A stretch of 64,000 bases of DNA, from assembly GCF_014851395.1 (NCBI RefSeq), contig NW_024041150.1, forward strand, positions 29,328,305 to 29,392,304, in the 5' to 3' direction. The DNA comes from Micropterus salmoides. Lineage: Eukaryota; Chordata; Actinopteri; Centrarchiformes; Centrarchidae. Made by a program: the position numbers and the translations under genes. Shown here piece by piece: positions 49,201-59,761 of this stretch. Below the pieces are notes generated by a model. That model did no database searches. It was not told the origin of the DNA and saw only the letters and a program-made list of their open reading frames with translations. Position 1 is the first letter of the stretch, and the number at the start of each line of letters is the position of its first letter.

Positions 49201-52200
49201 CTGGACTTATAAACTATGCAAAGGTTTAACTGGAGTCCTGCAGAGTACACAAACGGCGTGGGTTTTAATTTCAGGTGCAGTGTTTTATTTCACCCGTTGA
49301 TGGCACCACTGCAGCACTACACATTCTTTCTGGAGTCCGACCAATACAGGAATTTTACGACAATTTCATTGATTTTGATATTTGAGGATTTTAAATTGAT
49401 ACAAATTTATCTGCCATTACACACGCCACAGGCACACAGTAACCCTTTAACTAGACATGCAACAATTGGCCATTAATCTAATAGTCAATTAAAGGAAAAC
49501 TTATTTTGGTAAATGATTAATTATTTCAGTTATTTTTCAAGCAAATAACATTTACTGGTTCACACCTCTCAAATTTGGGGATTTGCAGCTTTTAAAAAAA
49601 ATCATATTTGATGATGAATGAAATACTGTTTGGTTTTGGACTGTTGGTGAAGGCTGTTTGTTATGGCTTTTTAATTTTTCATAGACTTTAACGATTAATC
49701 AGCTGATGAACTAAAATATTTGTTAGCTGCAGCTCTACCCTTAACACAGAAGTATAAATCCAGTTTTACGCTACATTTTAGTATGTCACAGATGGCGTCT
49801 TTAAAGCAAGAGAATCTTGGAAATGAGGGCAAATTCAATGCGAAGCTGTTGTGTAAGTATCCCTTGTGGCTACACATGACAGTGTTTTCTTTGTGCTTTC
49901 TATGTGCTTTGCAAATAAACTTGCAATACATTTTTGAATTTCCACCTCACAATACCTGCTGGGGCAGTGGAGTTTACGTGTCACATTGAAGAAGCACAAC
50001 GGCAAAATAAATGACATTTCTTTGAGACTTTGGGACTTTTTTTTGAGAAAACCTGAGTGTATCCCCTATAGCATATTATTTTTCTGACATTCACAGACAC
50101 ACACAGCTCTCGGCAGACTTTTACTGTGCCTGCGAAGGAAGTGAGTTTGAACCTATCATGCGTATGAGTCTGTGTTTGTGTCCTTTGCCCTCTGTAAAGC
50201 ACTTTGTAGCTCAACCTGTCTGCTGAAAGAGCTTCATGAATAAAATTTGACTTTATTTGGGCAGCCTTCAACAGCCAGCAGACATCGCCGAAGACGTAAG
50301 CAGCACACTATAATACATTTAAAAAAGGACTGGCAGTTCGGCTTAGAGGTCACAAGAATAATTTGATCTTATTCTACTGCTGCAAGTGGTTTCATTTGCT
50401 CTTGATAAAAGACTCCACTAACTTTTGAGAGTGCAAACATCCTGGAGACCAAACTTACATCTTGATTAAGTCTGTATTCATGTCCTTTTCTTTCCATGAA
50501 GTACTTTGTGGTGAGCCAGTTAGTTCAAGGTGTTTTATGCTGTAAATCACTCTGACTTCACAGCGTATGAAAGCCACCAGTCATCCGTGAAGCGCAGGGA
50601 ACATCCACACGTGCAGTGCAGACACACGCCATAAATCACAACCCTTTTATAAAGGCTTCATATTGTGAGAACACAGAATGTGAGGAGCTTTTGGCAGGAG
50701 AGGCTCAAATTTAATTGGAAGTTTGATTTACGGCAACATTTATGGTGTCTGAGAATAGAATGCTGGGGTAAAGATCAAAATCTGAGGTTTGATTTTAAAG
50801 TGCACTCACTTGAATTGTGTTTAGATGAAGGTTAAATGAAGGTTAGCAATAAATAAGTTTCGTCGCTGTGAATATAAGAATGACAAAAGGAAGAATACGT
50901 AGGGTATGAGAGAAGACCATCCCCTTTTATTCTGGCTGATAGGTTAGAAATCACTCTGTGACGACAGTGAAACGAAGTTAACCTGAGATTGGACTGGAGC
51001 AGGAGGCAGAGGGCTGCATGTTTAGGGAAATGAGCCTGTGACCGGCGGTTTGTTGGGTCAACAAGCTCAGATCAGCTGGGACATTAGTCTTGCTGAGGAG
51101 GATGAGACGCCGCTGACTCAACAACTCACAGTTGACGTGCCCTCGGACATGCAGCTCAACCTCCATCTGCTGCTGTTGGAGGTGCTCTGTGCTGAATGCG
51201 TGTGCACGTATGTTGCCTTTCCTCCACCCATCCTGCAGCCATTAACGAGTGCAGTCACAAATCATTAATTCCGAAAATACTTGTGACACACTTTACTGTT
51301 TCAATCAAGTAAACACCTCTGTAAATAATGTGTGCAAATGATTTTTTGTTTGTGTTGCTACGCAATGGTTATAGGATTTTGGACATTTTGGTGGGAAATG
51401 TTCACTATTTTCTGACAGTCAAGACAATTAAGGCTTAATTAAATTATTATTATTTTTAAAAATGTATTTATTGTACACCTGTTTTTAATTATTAAAATAA
51501 ACAATTAAACTTTTTTGAAAATAATTAGGCCTTATAAAAACGTACAGTGTACTGCCTTTTAGTACAAAAGTCCCTTTTTCTCGACTGAAAAAAACGGACT
51601 TGTGATAAAAGTGTAGCTTTAAAGGCATTCTGGGAAAAGTGGGATACTAACGCAGAAGTGATTGAGAAACACTTCTGAAAGTTTCAAGAAATGGATTTTC
51701 TCATAAACCTCCATGTATCATTTTATTGTTGTATTGCTCAAGTTGAATCAAGTTGAGGTACCTCAGCCATGTTGATGAGTCCCAAGGCCAGGGTCTTGTA
51801 GCCCAGGATGGTCCGGTTCTTGTATCGCTTCCGTCGCTGTAGCATTATCTGAAGCTTGTTGGCGTCCCTCTTCAGGAAGTGTGGGTACTGCAGGTAGAAA
51901 TCCACATATATACGCACATAAGCAACATGTGCACACATACACAAACACAAAACAGCTGGCAGGCTGGCTAGACGGGTTTAGATACAGACTGCCATTTGTT
52001 TCCCAGGTCATGATAATAAGGCTGATCTAGCTGGCTCGTTGCATAAGGCATTCACACCCGCTGACCTGTCTCCGGCGTCCTGAAGTGTCGAACCACTTAG
52101 CCGCATCCCAACTATGACATAACCCATCATTAAGAATGTCACCGGCTGCACTATAAATGGAACAAAACCGGCTCCTGTAACAACGTTCAAAGCCATGAAA

Positions 52201-54742
52201 TCACTCTGTTGCTCGGTTTTAATAGGCCTCTGCAGTGCTGCTGCTGTAGAAAGCTGAATGTATAATGTATAATGTCTGGCTCGCTGCACTTGGTAAGATC
52301 CAGAGAGAGAAACTCCCTGACCTTTTAGCAGCATTTAGAAACATGGAGATTGGAAAGGATAATTTAGAGCAGAAGAAACCCCACTGGGGATTACATTAAC
52401 CATGTTCTGTCTGGATGCACTAAGGTAGTGAGTGTAAAATGCTGTATGAGTGTTGATGAGTTATTACTTATAGCATCTCTGTACCTGTGCAACAAAGACT
52501 TTTTAAGTAAAGGCAAATAGATTCTGATTGGGATCAACACTATTCATGACAGATAAGGGTGCTTTACACACAAACCAGAGCCAGAAATTGCATAAGAATA
52601 GTTCCTCCAGGGTCTCATGGCATTTTTGCTTAATTATTGTGGTCCAAAGTTAATTTGTAGTTGCATGTGACAATTACATCTTCTTTGTTCTGTAAATACA
52701 ATGTCAATACTGTAAACAGTTGTGACCATTTAAGGAACTCCCCCAAAATAGTTTAAGGGATTCAGGAGGCCAACAAATGGTTCACCCCCACGCTCATGCA
52801 AAACATTGCAGCAATGATCTAGGAGTGGTTATGTCTGGTAAAATATCTCAATATCTACTTGACGGATTGGCCCAAAACTTTGTACAGATTGTGTCAAATG
52901 TCCAATAGCAAAACTACTGACATTCCCAGAAATGTGTTTAGTGCTAATAAGCTAATGTTCACTTGCTAATATGTTAAGAAGATGATGAACATTGTGGCTA
53001 TTATATCTGCTAAAGGCCAAGTCTGTGACATGTAGCCACATGAACGCTTCAAGGTATGTCATGCTACAGCTTGGTGTACGGCGCATAGTGAAGGAATTAC
53101 GGTGTTGATAAAAACAAAACAGTGATGATAAAATTGCCATGCAATCGATTGCATATGATTGAAATAAAAAGAATAATCACTCCATTCCCAGGCAAAGGGA
53201 ACTATTTATTTCCCCCAAAATTCAAGATAGTTCAGCTTGATATCAACTTTGCATAATGTATCTGCAGTCATGTTTCCACTTTTAGCGTTGAGAATTTGAG
53301 AATGCTTTATGTTTGTCAATTTCTGCGTGCTTTTGACTGACAAGCACCTGACCCCACTGAACCTTTGTCTTTACCTGCAGGGAGAAGGTGAGCTGTAGGT
53401 CGGTCTCTGTCGGCCCCGCTGAAGACAGCAGGATCTCATTGGAGCGCAGGATCCGCTTGGAGCCCTGAGCAGGTAGAGGCAGGAGAGACAGACAGAAAAG
53501 ACAAAATAGAGATTGCGTGAGAGCCGGGAAAGAAAAGGGCAGAGAGATGGAAAGATTACTGTTAGTATGCCCCAGCTAACTCCAGCAGAGTCAGAACAAT
53601 GAACTCTCATCAACCACATGCAGCAAGCGTAGGAGCAAAGGAGGTCGAGACAGAGGGAGGCGATGAAGAGGAATCTGACTGAGAGAAGACAGCAATGAAT
53701 GAGCAAGAGGCAGCAGCAGCATGGAAGAAGAATTAAAGCAGCTTAAAGTGTATTATGTGCCAGAAACAGCAGATAATTTATAAGTTTACTTAGATAGAAA
53801 ACAAGATTGAGATGGTGAAGAGTGAAAACAAGCCAAGGAGCAGAATCTGGGAGTGGAGCCACAACATTATAGAGGGATTTAAACACCTTAAATTGTATTG
53901 AGTCAACAAAGAATGTCTTCAATTATGGACAAGATCGCGACGACACAGAGCACATGAAGAGGAACAGATGAGGAGAGGTGAAGGAATAAAGGAATACACT
54001 ACATTTAGAGGTAGAAACAACAGATAAACTCTTAAATTTCCATCTTAACTGTATTTTGTGGAATCAGCAGACCAACTCAGACAACATATGTTGTATTTTC
54101 TGAAATTACCCATGTTAACTTTTACCAACATGGCTGCTTCTGCTGTCAGAACAGTGTCAAAAAGGTACAGAAGAAAATGAATACTGGACTTTTAATACTA
54201 CGAAACTTTACAAGAATCAAGTATGAGAAAAAATTACACAACTATGGAGGAGTTGCAAAAAGTATTTTGGCTTTAAACAAAGAGAAGAAGGGTGTCCAGA
54301 TCCAATAACCTGACTCAACAAAACAACAAACGACTCAGCAGACACAGAGTATTGAAAAAACTCATTTAGCAGCATTTCAACATCTGCTGATTTGGCACAC
54401 TTAATGAAAGGAATTCAACTCTTTAAGTCCTTAAATACTTTTTTGCTGATTAAAGCAAAATAAATAATTGCTGAGGCTGAAAAACTGCTGACGAAGGAAA
54501 CATTAATTCAGTAAACAAAAAACGTCAGGTGTTGGTACTGTGTTCATACAGTGAAAACAAAACTTTTAATATTTTAACATTGTTGCTGCGCTGATTTTTA
54601 CATTTATTAGGCTACTATTACCATTTTGCCATTTTTTGGCGAGATACCTCATACCTGCAGTTTGACGGCGATGACCACAGAGGTGAGGTCTTTATCCAGC
54701 TCCTTCAGCATGACCAGCTTCTTCAGAGTCAAGTTGAAGAGC
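30756..54742 (-). CDS. pacs1: Phosphofurin acidic cluster sorting protein 1, exons 2-24 (exon 1 off window)
   Basis: PACS1 is a cytosolic adaptor that links acidic-cluster cargo to AP-1/AP-3 for trans-Golgi and endosome sorting, and it binds CK2. Twenty-three exons join in phase to 2563 bases (853 codons plus stop): the furin-binding region (exons 54655-54742, 53375-53464, 51762-51887 and 46853-46997), the autoregulatory acidic cluster YSEEEEESYSSEQEG (46397-46488), the middle region (45010-45087 to 36785-36920) and the C-terminal PACS domain (36330-36434 to 30756-30874). Agreement with human PACS1 is high throughout (for example YPHFLKRDANKLQIMLQRRK). Human PACS1 has 24 exons and 963 residues, so only exon 1, which encodes the low-complexity N-terminus, is missing. 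PACS1 is preferred over PACS2 by near-identity to remembered PACS1 blocks and by adjacency to klc2. Which teleost duplicate (a or b) is unknown. Confidence 0.95.
31024..31143 (-). CDS. pacs1: pacs1 exon 23
   Basis: It encodes VPTIFLGKKPKEKDVDSKSQ and VIEGISRLICSAKQQQTILK. Confidence 0.95.
31521..31759 (-). CDS. pacs1: pacs1 exon 22
   Basis: It encodes AIGLQVDYWLASLAEKRREG, KNTLKSAFRSLQVSRLP and TMAMTVVTKEKNKK. Confidence 0.95.
33123..33264 (-). CDS. pacs1: pacs1 exon 21
   Basis: It encodes VAVSLAVPSTSPPSHSSP and ATPPSSPSMGSVLSVQG. The acceptor reads AAG rather than the usual CAG or TAG. Confidence 0.85.
33390..33432 (-). CDS. pacs1: pacs1 exon 20 (43 bases)
   Basis: It encodes VVKVGLIESGPSPT. 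The same reading appears in human PACS1 as VVKVGLVEDSPS. Confidence 0.9.
33531..33573 (-). CDS. pacs1: pacs1 exon 19 (43 bases)
   Basis: It encodes RDEDSYQKFIPFIG, identical to human PACS1 over DEDSYQKFIPFIG. Confidence 0.95.
33666..33768 (-). CDS. pacs1: pacs1 exon 18
   Basis: It encodes DQLDVAGRIAQYISGATV and THQLPIAEAMLTCKHR. Confidence 0.95.
33854..33964 (-). CDS. pacs1: pacs1 exon 17
   Basis: It encodes SHPVAKHLGALDNRYSSSFL and WRDVFSRSEPPQ. Confidence 0.95.
34182..34336 (-). CDS. pacs1: pacs1 exon 16
   Basis: It encodes CNCNSSMPRAVKVAAVG, LANKTSDWLNHMRFLVVPL. Confidence 0.95.
34350..34374 (+). repeat. (AG)n microsatellite
   Basis: About 12 units just upstream of pacs1 exon 16; on the transcript it is (CT)n that supplies the pyrimidine tract. 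Confidence 0.95.
34501..34915 (+). mobile_element. Solo LTR of an LTR retrotransposon
   Basis: The element starts TGTGACGG and ends TATGACA (TG...CA). It is flanked by the direct repeat CTAT (34497-34500 and 34916-34919). Inside it has a TATA-like ATAAATAC near 34629 and AATAAA near 34842, in the order expected of an LTR read on the plus strand. No gag/pol sequence or second LTR is visible nearby, so it is a recombination remnant. It is antisense to pacs1. Confidence 0.75.
35085..35250. mobile_element. Fragment of the GCTGCAAC-family MITE in a pacs1 intron
   Basis: It shares AAATGTCTTGTTTTGTC and AATCAATTTTCAGTAATAAT with the family and ends in the AATTAGCTAATCTACT type of arm. It is partial. 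Confidence 0.55.
36103..36209 (-). CDS. pacs1: pacs1 exon 15
   Basis: It encodes YVAEQLQVQRHPVVCTCSA and EIQAVLSAVLTRIQK. The donor ATT|gtgagt splits a codon that joins to CNCNSS. Confidence 0.95.
36216..36233 (+). repeat. (AC)n tract at pacs1 exon 15 acceptor
   Basis: Nine units; on the transcript it is (GT)9 followed by TTCACAG and the exon. Confidence 0.97.
36282..36322 (+). repeat. (AC)n tract at pacs1 exon 14 donor
   Basis: About 20 units; on the transcript it is (GT)n starting at intron base 8. Confidence 0.97.
36330..36434 (-). CDS. pacs1: pacs1 exon 14
   Basis: It encodes KVVYDQLNQILLSDSALPES and NCTDWQGQ. It is flanked on both sides by (GT)n on the transcript strand. Confidence 0.95.
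36438..36458 (+). repeat. (AC)n tract forming pacs1 exon 14 acceptor
   Basis: About 11 units; on the transcript it is (TG)n followed directly by TAG and the exon. Confidence 0.97.
36785..36920 (-). CDS. pacs1: pacs1 exon 13
   Basis: It encodes HTPRQKRISTPMKERQLSK and ERTNSSDSERSPELGHSTP. Confidence 0.95.
37785..37925. mobile_element. Possible Harbinger-like fragment
   Basis: The sequence GTGAGTTTACATACAAAGTC, followed by AATGCAAAGACGCG and CpG-rich sequence, looks like a fish DNA-transposon interior. I see no terminal repeats. It sits in the pacs1 intron between exons 12 and 13. Confidence 0.35.
38210..38331 (-). CDS. pacs1: pacs1 exon 12
   Basis: It encodes ELTDQELFAEVG and EKPRTPMKSSKNETQ. 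The acceptor is (TG)nTAG with no ordinary pyrimidine tract. Confidence 0.9.
38334..38366 (+). repeat. (AC)n tract forming pacs1 exon 12 acceptor
   Basis: About 16 units; on the transcript it is (TG)n followed directly by TAG and the exon. Confidence 0.97.
38553..38598 (+). repeat. (AC)n tract near pacs1 exon 11 donor
   Basis: About 23 units; on the transcript it is (GT)n starting about 14 bases into the intron. Confidence 0.97.
38612..38695 (-). CDS. pacs1: pacs1 exon 11 (tandem acceptor)
   Basis: It encodes LEKMKPSRSRNLEEALSETD and TL. The acceptor is CAGCAG, so the exon starts at 38695 or 38692, a one-Gln difference. Confidence 0.85.
39701..39794 (-). CDS. pacs1: pacs1 exon 10
   Basis: It encodes [20 protein letters not shown] and KGSLGRDSFSL, matching human PACS1 up to the variable end. 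Confidence 0.9.
40661..40743 (+). repeat. (GT)n microsatellite
   Basis: About 41 units, 66 bases into the pacs1 intron after exon 9 ((CA)n on the transcript). Confidence 0.98.
40810..40970 (-). CDS. pacs1: pacs1 exon 9
   Basis: It encodes VGFGLEHVSREQIQEVEE, then DLDELYDSLEMYNPSDSG and DSILSTPKPKLR. Confidence 0.95.
41673..41724 (+). repeat. (AC)n microsatellite
   Basis: About 26 units in the pacs1 intron between exons 8 and 9. Confidence 0.98.
41940..41999 (-). CDS. pacs1: pacs1 exon 8
   Basis: This 60-base phase-0 exon encodes QPNIKQKFVALLKRFKVTDE. Confidence 0.95.
42064..42131 (+). repeat. (TG)n microsatellite
   Basis: About 34 units, starting 64 bases upstream of the pacs1 exon 8 acceptor; (CA)n on the transcript. 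Confidence 0.98.
42640..42900. repeat. Dispersed repeat, copy A
   Basis: It shares the run GATTATTTACACATCCAGC...GCAACATT and further downstream order with 27500-27800. Neither copy has an ORF or clear ends. Confidence 0.5.
43971..44237. mobile_element. Tc1/mariner-type MITE at a TA site
   Basis: The element is a near-perfect inverted repeat. The left end TCTCACAGAAGTGAGTACAC is mirrored by GTGTACTCACTTTTGTGAGA, and the arms extend well inward. It is flanked by TA on both sides (43969-43970 and 44238-44239). There is no transposase ORF. It sits in the pacs1 intron between exons 7 and 8. Confidence 0.9.
44361..44411 (+). repeat. (TG)n microsatellite with one TA interruption
   Basis: About 24 units in the pacs1 intron between exons 7 and 8, close to the Tc1 MITE. 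Confidence 0.95.
45010..45087 (-). CDS. pacs1: pacs1 exon 7: acidic-basic switch
   Basis: It encodes YLYDEEEEVRKKKPRRKL and PSNAAITR, an acidic run followed by a basic cluster that resembles a nuclear localisation signal. Confidence 0.9.
46166..46221 (+). repeat. (AT)n microsatellite
   Basis: Alternating TA with few interruptions, next to a TTTTCCTGGTTAAATAAAGG retroposon-like tail at 46259-46280. Confidence 0.95.
46397..46488 (-). CDS. pacs1: pacs1 exon 6: acidic autoregulatory cluster
   Basis: It encodes DRSPDIDNYSEEEEESYSSE and QEGSDDPVHGQ. In mammals this acidic stretch contains the CK2-phosphorylated Ser that controls cargo binding. Confidence 0.95.
46581..46845. mobile_element. hAT-type MITE (GCTGCAAC family) against a pacs1 donor
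   Basis: The ends GAGCTGCAAT and TTGCAGCCCT are complementary. The interior carries the common fish motif with repeated ATTAATCGA and CAAAACAAGACATTTGAGGAC. It fills about 265 of the 364 bases of the intron between pacs1 exons 5 and 6. Confidence 0.85.
46853..46997 (-). CDS. pacs1: pacs1 exon 5
   Basis: It encodes VMQHPSEGAQVLGLHS, VPVAEMRVYSLSSQPIDHEG. The donor gtaagc is followed almost at once by a hAT MITE. Confidence 0.95.
49453..49737. mobile_element. hAT-type MITE (GCTGCAAC family), diverged copy
   Basis: The left end reads ACATGCAACAATTGGCCATT and the right end TTAGCTGCAGCTCT, with the family's ATTAAT-rich arms between. It is older and more diverged than the 46.6 and 59.5 kb copies. 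Confidence 0.7.
51762..51887 (-). CDS. pacs1: pacs1 exon 4: cargo/CK2-binding segment
   Basis: It encodes YPHFLKRDANKLQIMLQ, then RRKRYKNRTILGYKTLALG. As I recall, the human disease residue Arg203 lies in this RRKR segment, which is unchanged here. Confidence 0.95.
52845..53010. repeat. Dispersed fish repeat with GCTAATA-type motifs
   Basis: It contains CTACTGACATTCCCAGAAAT, GTGCTAATAAGCTAATGTTC and GATGATGAACATTGTGGC, a common fish repeat pattern. Similar TTAGCGTGCTAATA sequence occurs near 1020. Confidence 0.5.
53375..53464 (-). CDS. pacs1: pacs1 exon 3
   Basis: It encodes GSKRILRSNEILLSSAG and TETDLQLTFSLQ, part of the cargo-binding region. Confidence 0.95.
54655..54742 (-). CDS. pacs1: pacs1 exon 2: start of furin-binding region
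   Basis: It encodes LFNLTLKKLVMLKELDKDL and SVVIAVKLQ. It starts in phase 1, so a preceding exon is required. Confidence 0.95.
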
Positions 54743-57700
54743 CTGTAGACAAACACAAGAAGACTTGAATTAGGATACATCATGGTGCCTTTCCCGATGT
54801 TTAGGCAACATGCAACAATGATCAGTGGTGAATTTCTTCCCCTACAGAGCTGAATTACCAGGTTTGGCCAGAGTGTGGACAGCTAACAAGCTGTTGGCCA
54901 TGAAGTATATATTAGTGAGTATATATATACACTCATTAATAATATGAGAAATGCCTCTCATTATAACCCAATGCAATTCAACAGCACCACCAACTACAGT
55001 CTAAAAAGCAGAATCGACACCTCTCTAAAATTGTTTCAACAAAAACTGATCATTATAACCTTCATGAAGGGAGGATTTACTGCGTGCGTCACCCCCTTTC
55101 TGCTTCATCTTCACTTTCTGACTCACCAGTGGACCATCAAATGAAGCAAAAAATAAAAACTGACACTTGCAGAGGCTTTTAAGGAAGATTTGTGTTTTAT
55201 CTGATGACAAAATATAAAATAAAAGATTCATTTCATGCTGAAAATAGTTTGTTATTTTTGTAAAAGTGTCTTTTTTCCAACTGAAGCCAACTCTTACATC
55301 AGCACACCCGCACAAAATTATACTGGCCGTCAAATTTCTATTTGAGAAATATTGATGATCATTTTGAGAAATATTGATGAAACAAAAGTAAGTGCAATTT
55401 GTATTACTTAACCCACAACGAAACGCTTATATTGTTCGAAAACACGGAGAGACATACACAACCAGAAGCACTTAAAGAACTGAAATGGAATCAGAGAAAA
55501 CACGCCACACCCAAACATCAGCTGTGCAGCCAGGGGTCAGTCTGATCAATAATTCATATCCAGGGCTTTAGAGACAGAAAGTAAACCACTACAGTAGACC
55601 TGCCGGGGCTGGCTGGAGGCAATCGAAGAGAAAGAGATAAAAAAAGGAAAAATACAGAGATGGAAAATGTCAAAGAAGGATAAACAGGAAAAAGACAGAC
55701 AGGCTGACAAAGGAGAGAGAGAGAGAAAAGAGGGACTGAGACAGGAGGGAGATAATGACAAATTAAAAAAGATACAGAGAGGAGGAAACAAGCAAACCGT
55801 CAGACAATGAAGCAAGGAGAGGGAGGGAGGGAGCAGGAGACGTGAAAACTGAGAGACACATCAACAGAGAGAACAGAGATCTGGGGATGACAGAGGCTGA
55901 CACAATGTGTTGAGAAAGAGATTAACTGGCTGTTTTCCAGGAGGGGAGAGGAGAAAGCCATCCTTGTGACAAAGATTTTTTTATCACGTTTGTCATAAAG
56001 TGTGATAACAGAGTATGACATTTCACTGCAAAACGAAAGCTTTAATGACAACTATAAAGATTAAAGGCAGACAGAGAGGACAGGAAAATTGCGCTCGCGA
56101 TCCAAACACACCTCTCCACCCTCAACTCCCTCTCATCGCACCTGGACCTCCCTCCAAATCCACCCCACTTACTGCCTTTCATCTTTCTTTCAGCGCTCAC
56201 ATCCCAACACTGAAATGGACAATGGTGCGACTGCTGACGCAACCACTATCACTCTGCGACAAACAGAGAGCCTTTCTCCTCAGTCCCAATGATTCCTGAA
56301 CAAGATCCAAGTGTCCAGGAGAGGCTCAACCCGCCAGTAAAAACAAATCAATGTCTGCCTCTGATAACCAAAGGGCAGCTAAGTGCAGCTTCTGCTTACA
56401 CCTACTGGATCTAAGTAGAGTGAATCAAGGTGGAGAGGAGGCAGAAGAGGCCATGTGCCAGGGGTCGATTTGGGCCTGGGGTGAAGCACCTGAGGTAGGC
56501 TATTAGGGAGGAAGGGGTGAGAGAGGAGGGGACAGTCAGACTGGGAGACATATACTGTAGTGGTGGTGGAGGCAGAGATGAACTGGAAGTTGCATCTTTT
56601 TGCACTGTTGCATTTTAGAAATCAAAATCTCATCCTCCATTGTTTTAAAGAGAAAGGAACAGGAACTTCACATACAATAAAGAAAAGCAGCAAATCATGT
56701 CAGTTGAGAAGCTGGAACAAGAGAAGGTTTGGCATTTTTGCTTGAAAAATTACTTAAATGAATACTCCGTTATCAAAACAGTTGCAGATTAATTTTCGGT
56801 TAATCGACCAATCGATTGAAATGTTACGATATAATTGTAGATACGATACCCTAGTTTTGGTACCGATTCCAAAGTGAATGAATGAATGAATTTTAAAGAA
56901 TTACATAAAAATTGTGTAAACAGGCAGAATTTCGATTAGGGCGAACAATTTGGCGGAAAAACCTAAAGTCAGACACAGAACGGCATAGAGAATACGGTTG
57001 ATTTTCAAAATAAAAGACCCTTTGCAGACTCCCAATCGTACATCAACAATAAACACAGTTAAAACAGACAAAATAACTAACAATTCAACTATGTAGCCTA
57101 CTTAACCATAGTAGAAGCACAACTAAAGAAATAAGCAAACTCTGAACAAGTAAGCAAAATCAGACAGTTAACACATTAACAACATGTAGGCTAAACGCTG
57201 CTGAAACACTTCATTGAGAGTTGACGCCGGACACAACTGCTGCCTGTGTCGGTTCGCTGACACCATTATCCCCCTTTTTCCACTAGTTTCGTTTGTTGTT
57301 GTAAAATGTACACACCCTGTGTCCGCTCTGATTGGTGAGTAGGACCGTAATTGGAGGCGCATGGCGCTTGTGATTGGCAAGCATGACAACAGAATTCATT
57401 TGTAACTGCATGACTGTTTAAAACAGGTCAGATGTGCTGTATAATTAACCTATATTTTAATCGCCGTCTTTATGATTAGCTAATCGTTTTCTTTCAAATC
57501 GCAATTTCGATTTATAAACGATTAATTGTTCAGTACTGATTTTGATCTATACCAAAAATCGAATTAAAGAATAAGTAAACAAAATTACAAATTTATGAAT
57601 ACGCATTTCGCTACTCCTACTCAATGGAACGTAATAAAGCCCAACTGTTCTGCTTTTTAATCATTGTATTAATGAATAGAGGCCTACCAGCTTTACAGGA

Positions 57701-59475
57701 ACAGTGTTGATCGTTGGACTTTTGGCTTTTTCACTTTGCAAATTCTATTACATGCACAAAAAAGATAACTCATTAAAAGAGAGGGGAAAAGCCAAAAAGC
57801 ATAATACCACCTTTAACGCATTCATTAGACATACATTAGAGAGGCTGGGACCAGCACAAGTGGCTAAAACTTCTATCTATTCCCAAAGGAGATGGTGATT
57901 TATTTCTGTCTGTTGACACATTTTTTCAAAATGTGAGCCCACGTCCCTCCAGTTTAAAGTGTCCCTTCAACTGTAACATGCTGTTCAGGGGGAATCTAAA
58001 AGGACTCCAGTTTGTATGAAGTCAGTCTTAGCAGTTGGCACACATCAGACGGACATCATTGATTTGTTCCTCCTCTGTGAGCGTTTCCCTCCCAGACTGC
58101 AATCAATCAGAGCTGACGAGACAGTAAATGTTTACGACACCGCCGGGGCCTTCTTCGTCGGACATCATAGCTGTAGGTTATAGCTTTTGGAGGGTCCTAA
58201 AACTCCTCGGACCAAGAGTATGATGAATCAAAACTCAACCTCTCAATTTACTGCGGTCTCTTAATCAACTGCTCGGTGGATCATTACATGGATGATATAA
58301 AAACTTCCCTCGAGATAAGCTAACGGTAAATAGCCACGATGTATTTCATTTTTGCTCAGTAAATGGATGCAAGTACCAGTGGGATTTCTGCATTACTACT
58401 TCTGTACTCGGCCGAAAAATCATCTTATTGCAGGAAACAGCTGCCTACAGGAGCACTATTTGCTACAAAATACTTCTATTTGTACAAAAAATGAGAAGAG
58501 GAACGTAAATTATAGTCAACCGTGGTCTTTAGCTGCTGTTTTTATTAATTTTCTGAGACTTCTCTCACAGGAAAATTGCCAGGGCACCTCTGCGGCGACC
58601 CCCGCACTCTTTGCTTAACAACGGTAAATCCCTCCGGATGAGACAAATGCATAAAAAACAGCTCCAGCCTCGCCTGCCACACACTTACAGTACATGTCAC
58701 TGAAGCCGAGAAGGGGAATCACCTTTCACATGGTAAAGGTCAAAACAGTCTGCCTGCCACAACTGCTTCCTCACTGGTCCAGTTCTCACTTCACTGCCCC
58801 GTCTCCTCGAGACGTAGCCTGTCACTACACCTCGACAGTCACTACACATCATTATCAAGCTGAGCAAAAGAAGTGACAAGAGCAAAGGAGGTTTCTAAGA
58901 AAAATACTAAGGAACAAGGAGCAGTACAGCAACTAGGAAACAGCATCTTTGTTGCACGGTTAAGGATGGAAAAATAAGAGCACAACATCGTCTTTCTTGC
59001 ACAAATAATTACAAATCTGTTTCTACACCGCAACAGCTGGGATATAATTATAGGCTCCAATGCATAATGGCAAAAACAACAAACCAATTTGTTTTCTGGG
59101 GAACCAGGATTTTGATTAATTCCCAATAGAATCTACGTCTCTTGGATCCAAATTAGTTTTTTATACTGGTACTTGGACTAACAAAATTATGCTGAAGAAA
59201 GACTTTATGTATTTATCCAACGAATGTCAACAAGTCTGATATGTTGCTTCCTCCTTTCTCCAATGCAAACCTTTGAATCCCCTTCATTGCATTTAAAGTA
59301 TTATACAAATGAAGCTGAGTTTTTAGTTTAAATGCATTCAGATATTTCTCACTTATTAAAGATAGATATGAATAGGTGAACAGGAAACTGGGACACAAGT
59401 GGGGGACTATTTCAGTGGCAGATCAATACACATTTGGTAATCTATTTCCTGCAGCACGTCAGTATATGTAACATA

Positions 59476-59761
59476 AGGGCTGCAACTAACAGTTAATTTA
59501 TTATTGATTCATTGGCTGATTATTTTCTCAAATAACTGTGAAACACGCCCTTCACAATTTCCTAGAGAGCAAGGTGATGTCATTAAAGGTCTTGTTTTGT
59601 CCGACTAACAGTCCAAAACCCCAAAATGTTGTGTATATGTGCTTTAATGTCAGACCAAGATAAACAGTTTATTCTCACATTTAAGTCATTTTGCTTGAAA
59701 AATGATTAATTGGTTTTTAAACAAATGACGAATCGATTAATCAATCAATTGTTGCAGCTCT
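59476..59761. mobile_element. hAT-type MITE (same GCTGCAAC family)
   Basis: The left end AGGGCTGCAACTAAC and right end GTTGCAGCTCT form an inverted repeat. The interior has TCATTAAAGGTCTTGTTTTG and GATTAATCAATCAATTG. It lies in pacs1 intron 1. Confidence 0.85.

Noticed and set aside
51038..51268. Plus-strand open frame with SDMQLNLHLLLLE
   Set aside because: It looks protein-like, but there are no homologous motifs, flanking splice sites or neighbouring exons. Most likely chance.
56767..57560. Possible older hAT element from repeated AATCGATT-type arms
   Set aside because: The arms are suggestive, but no paired termini could be defined by eye.
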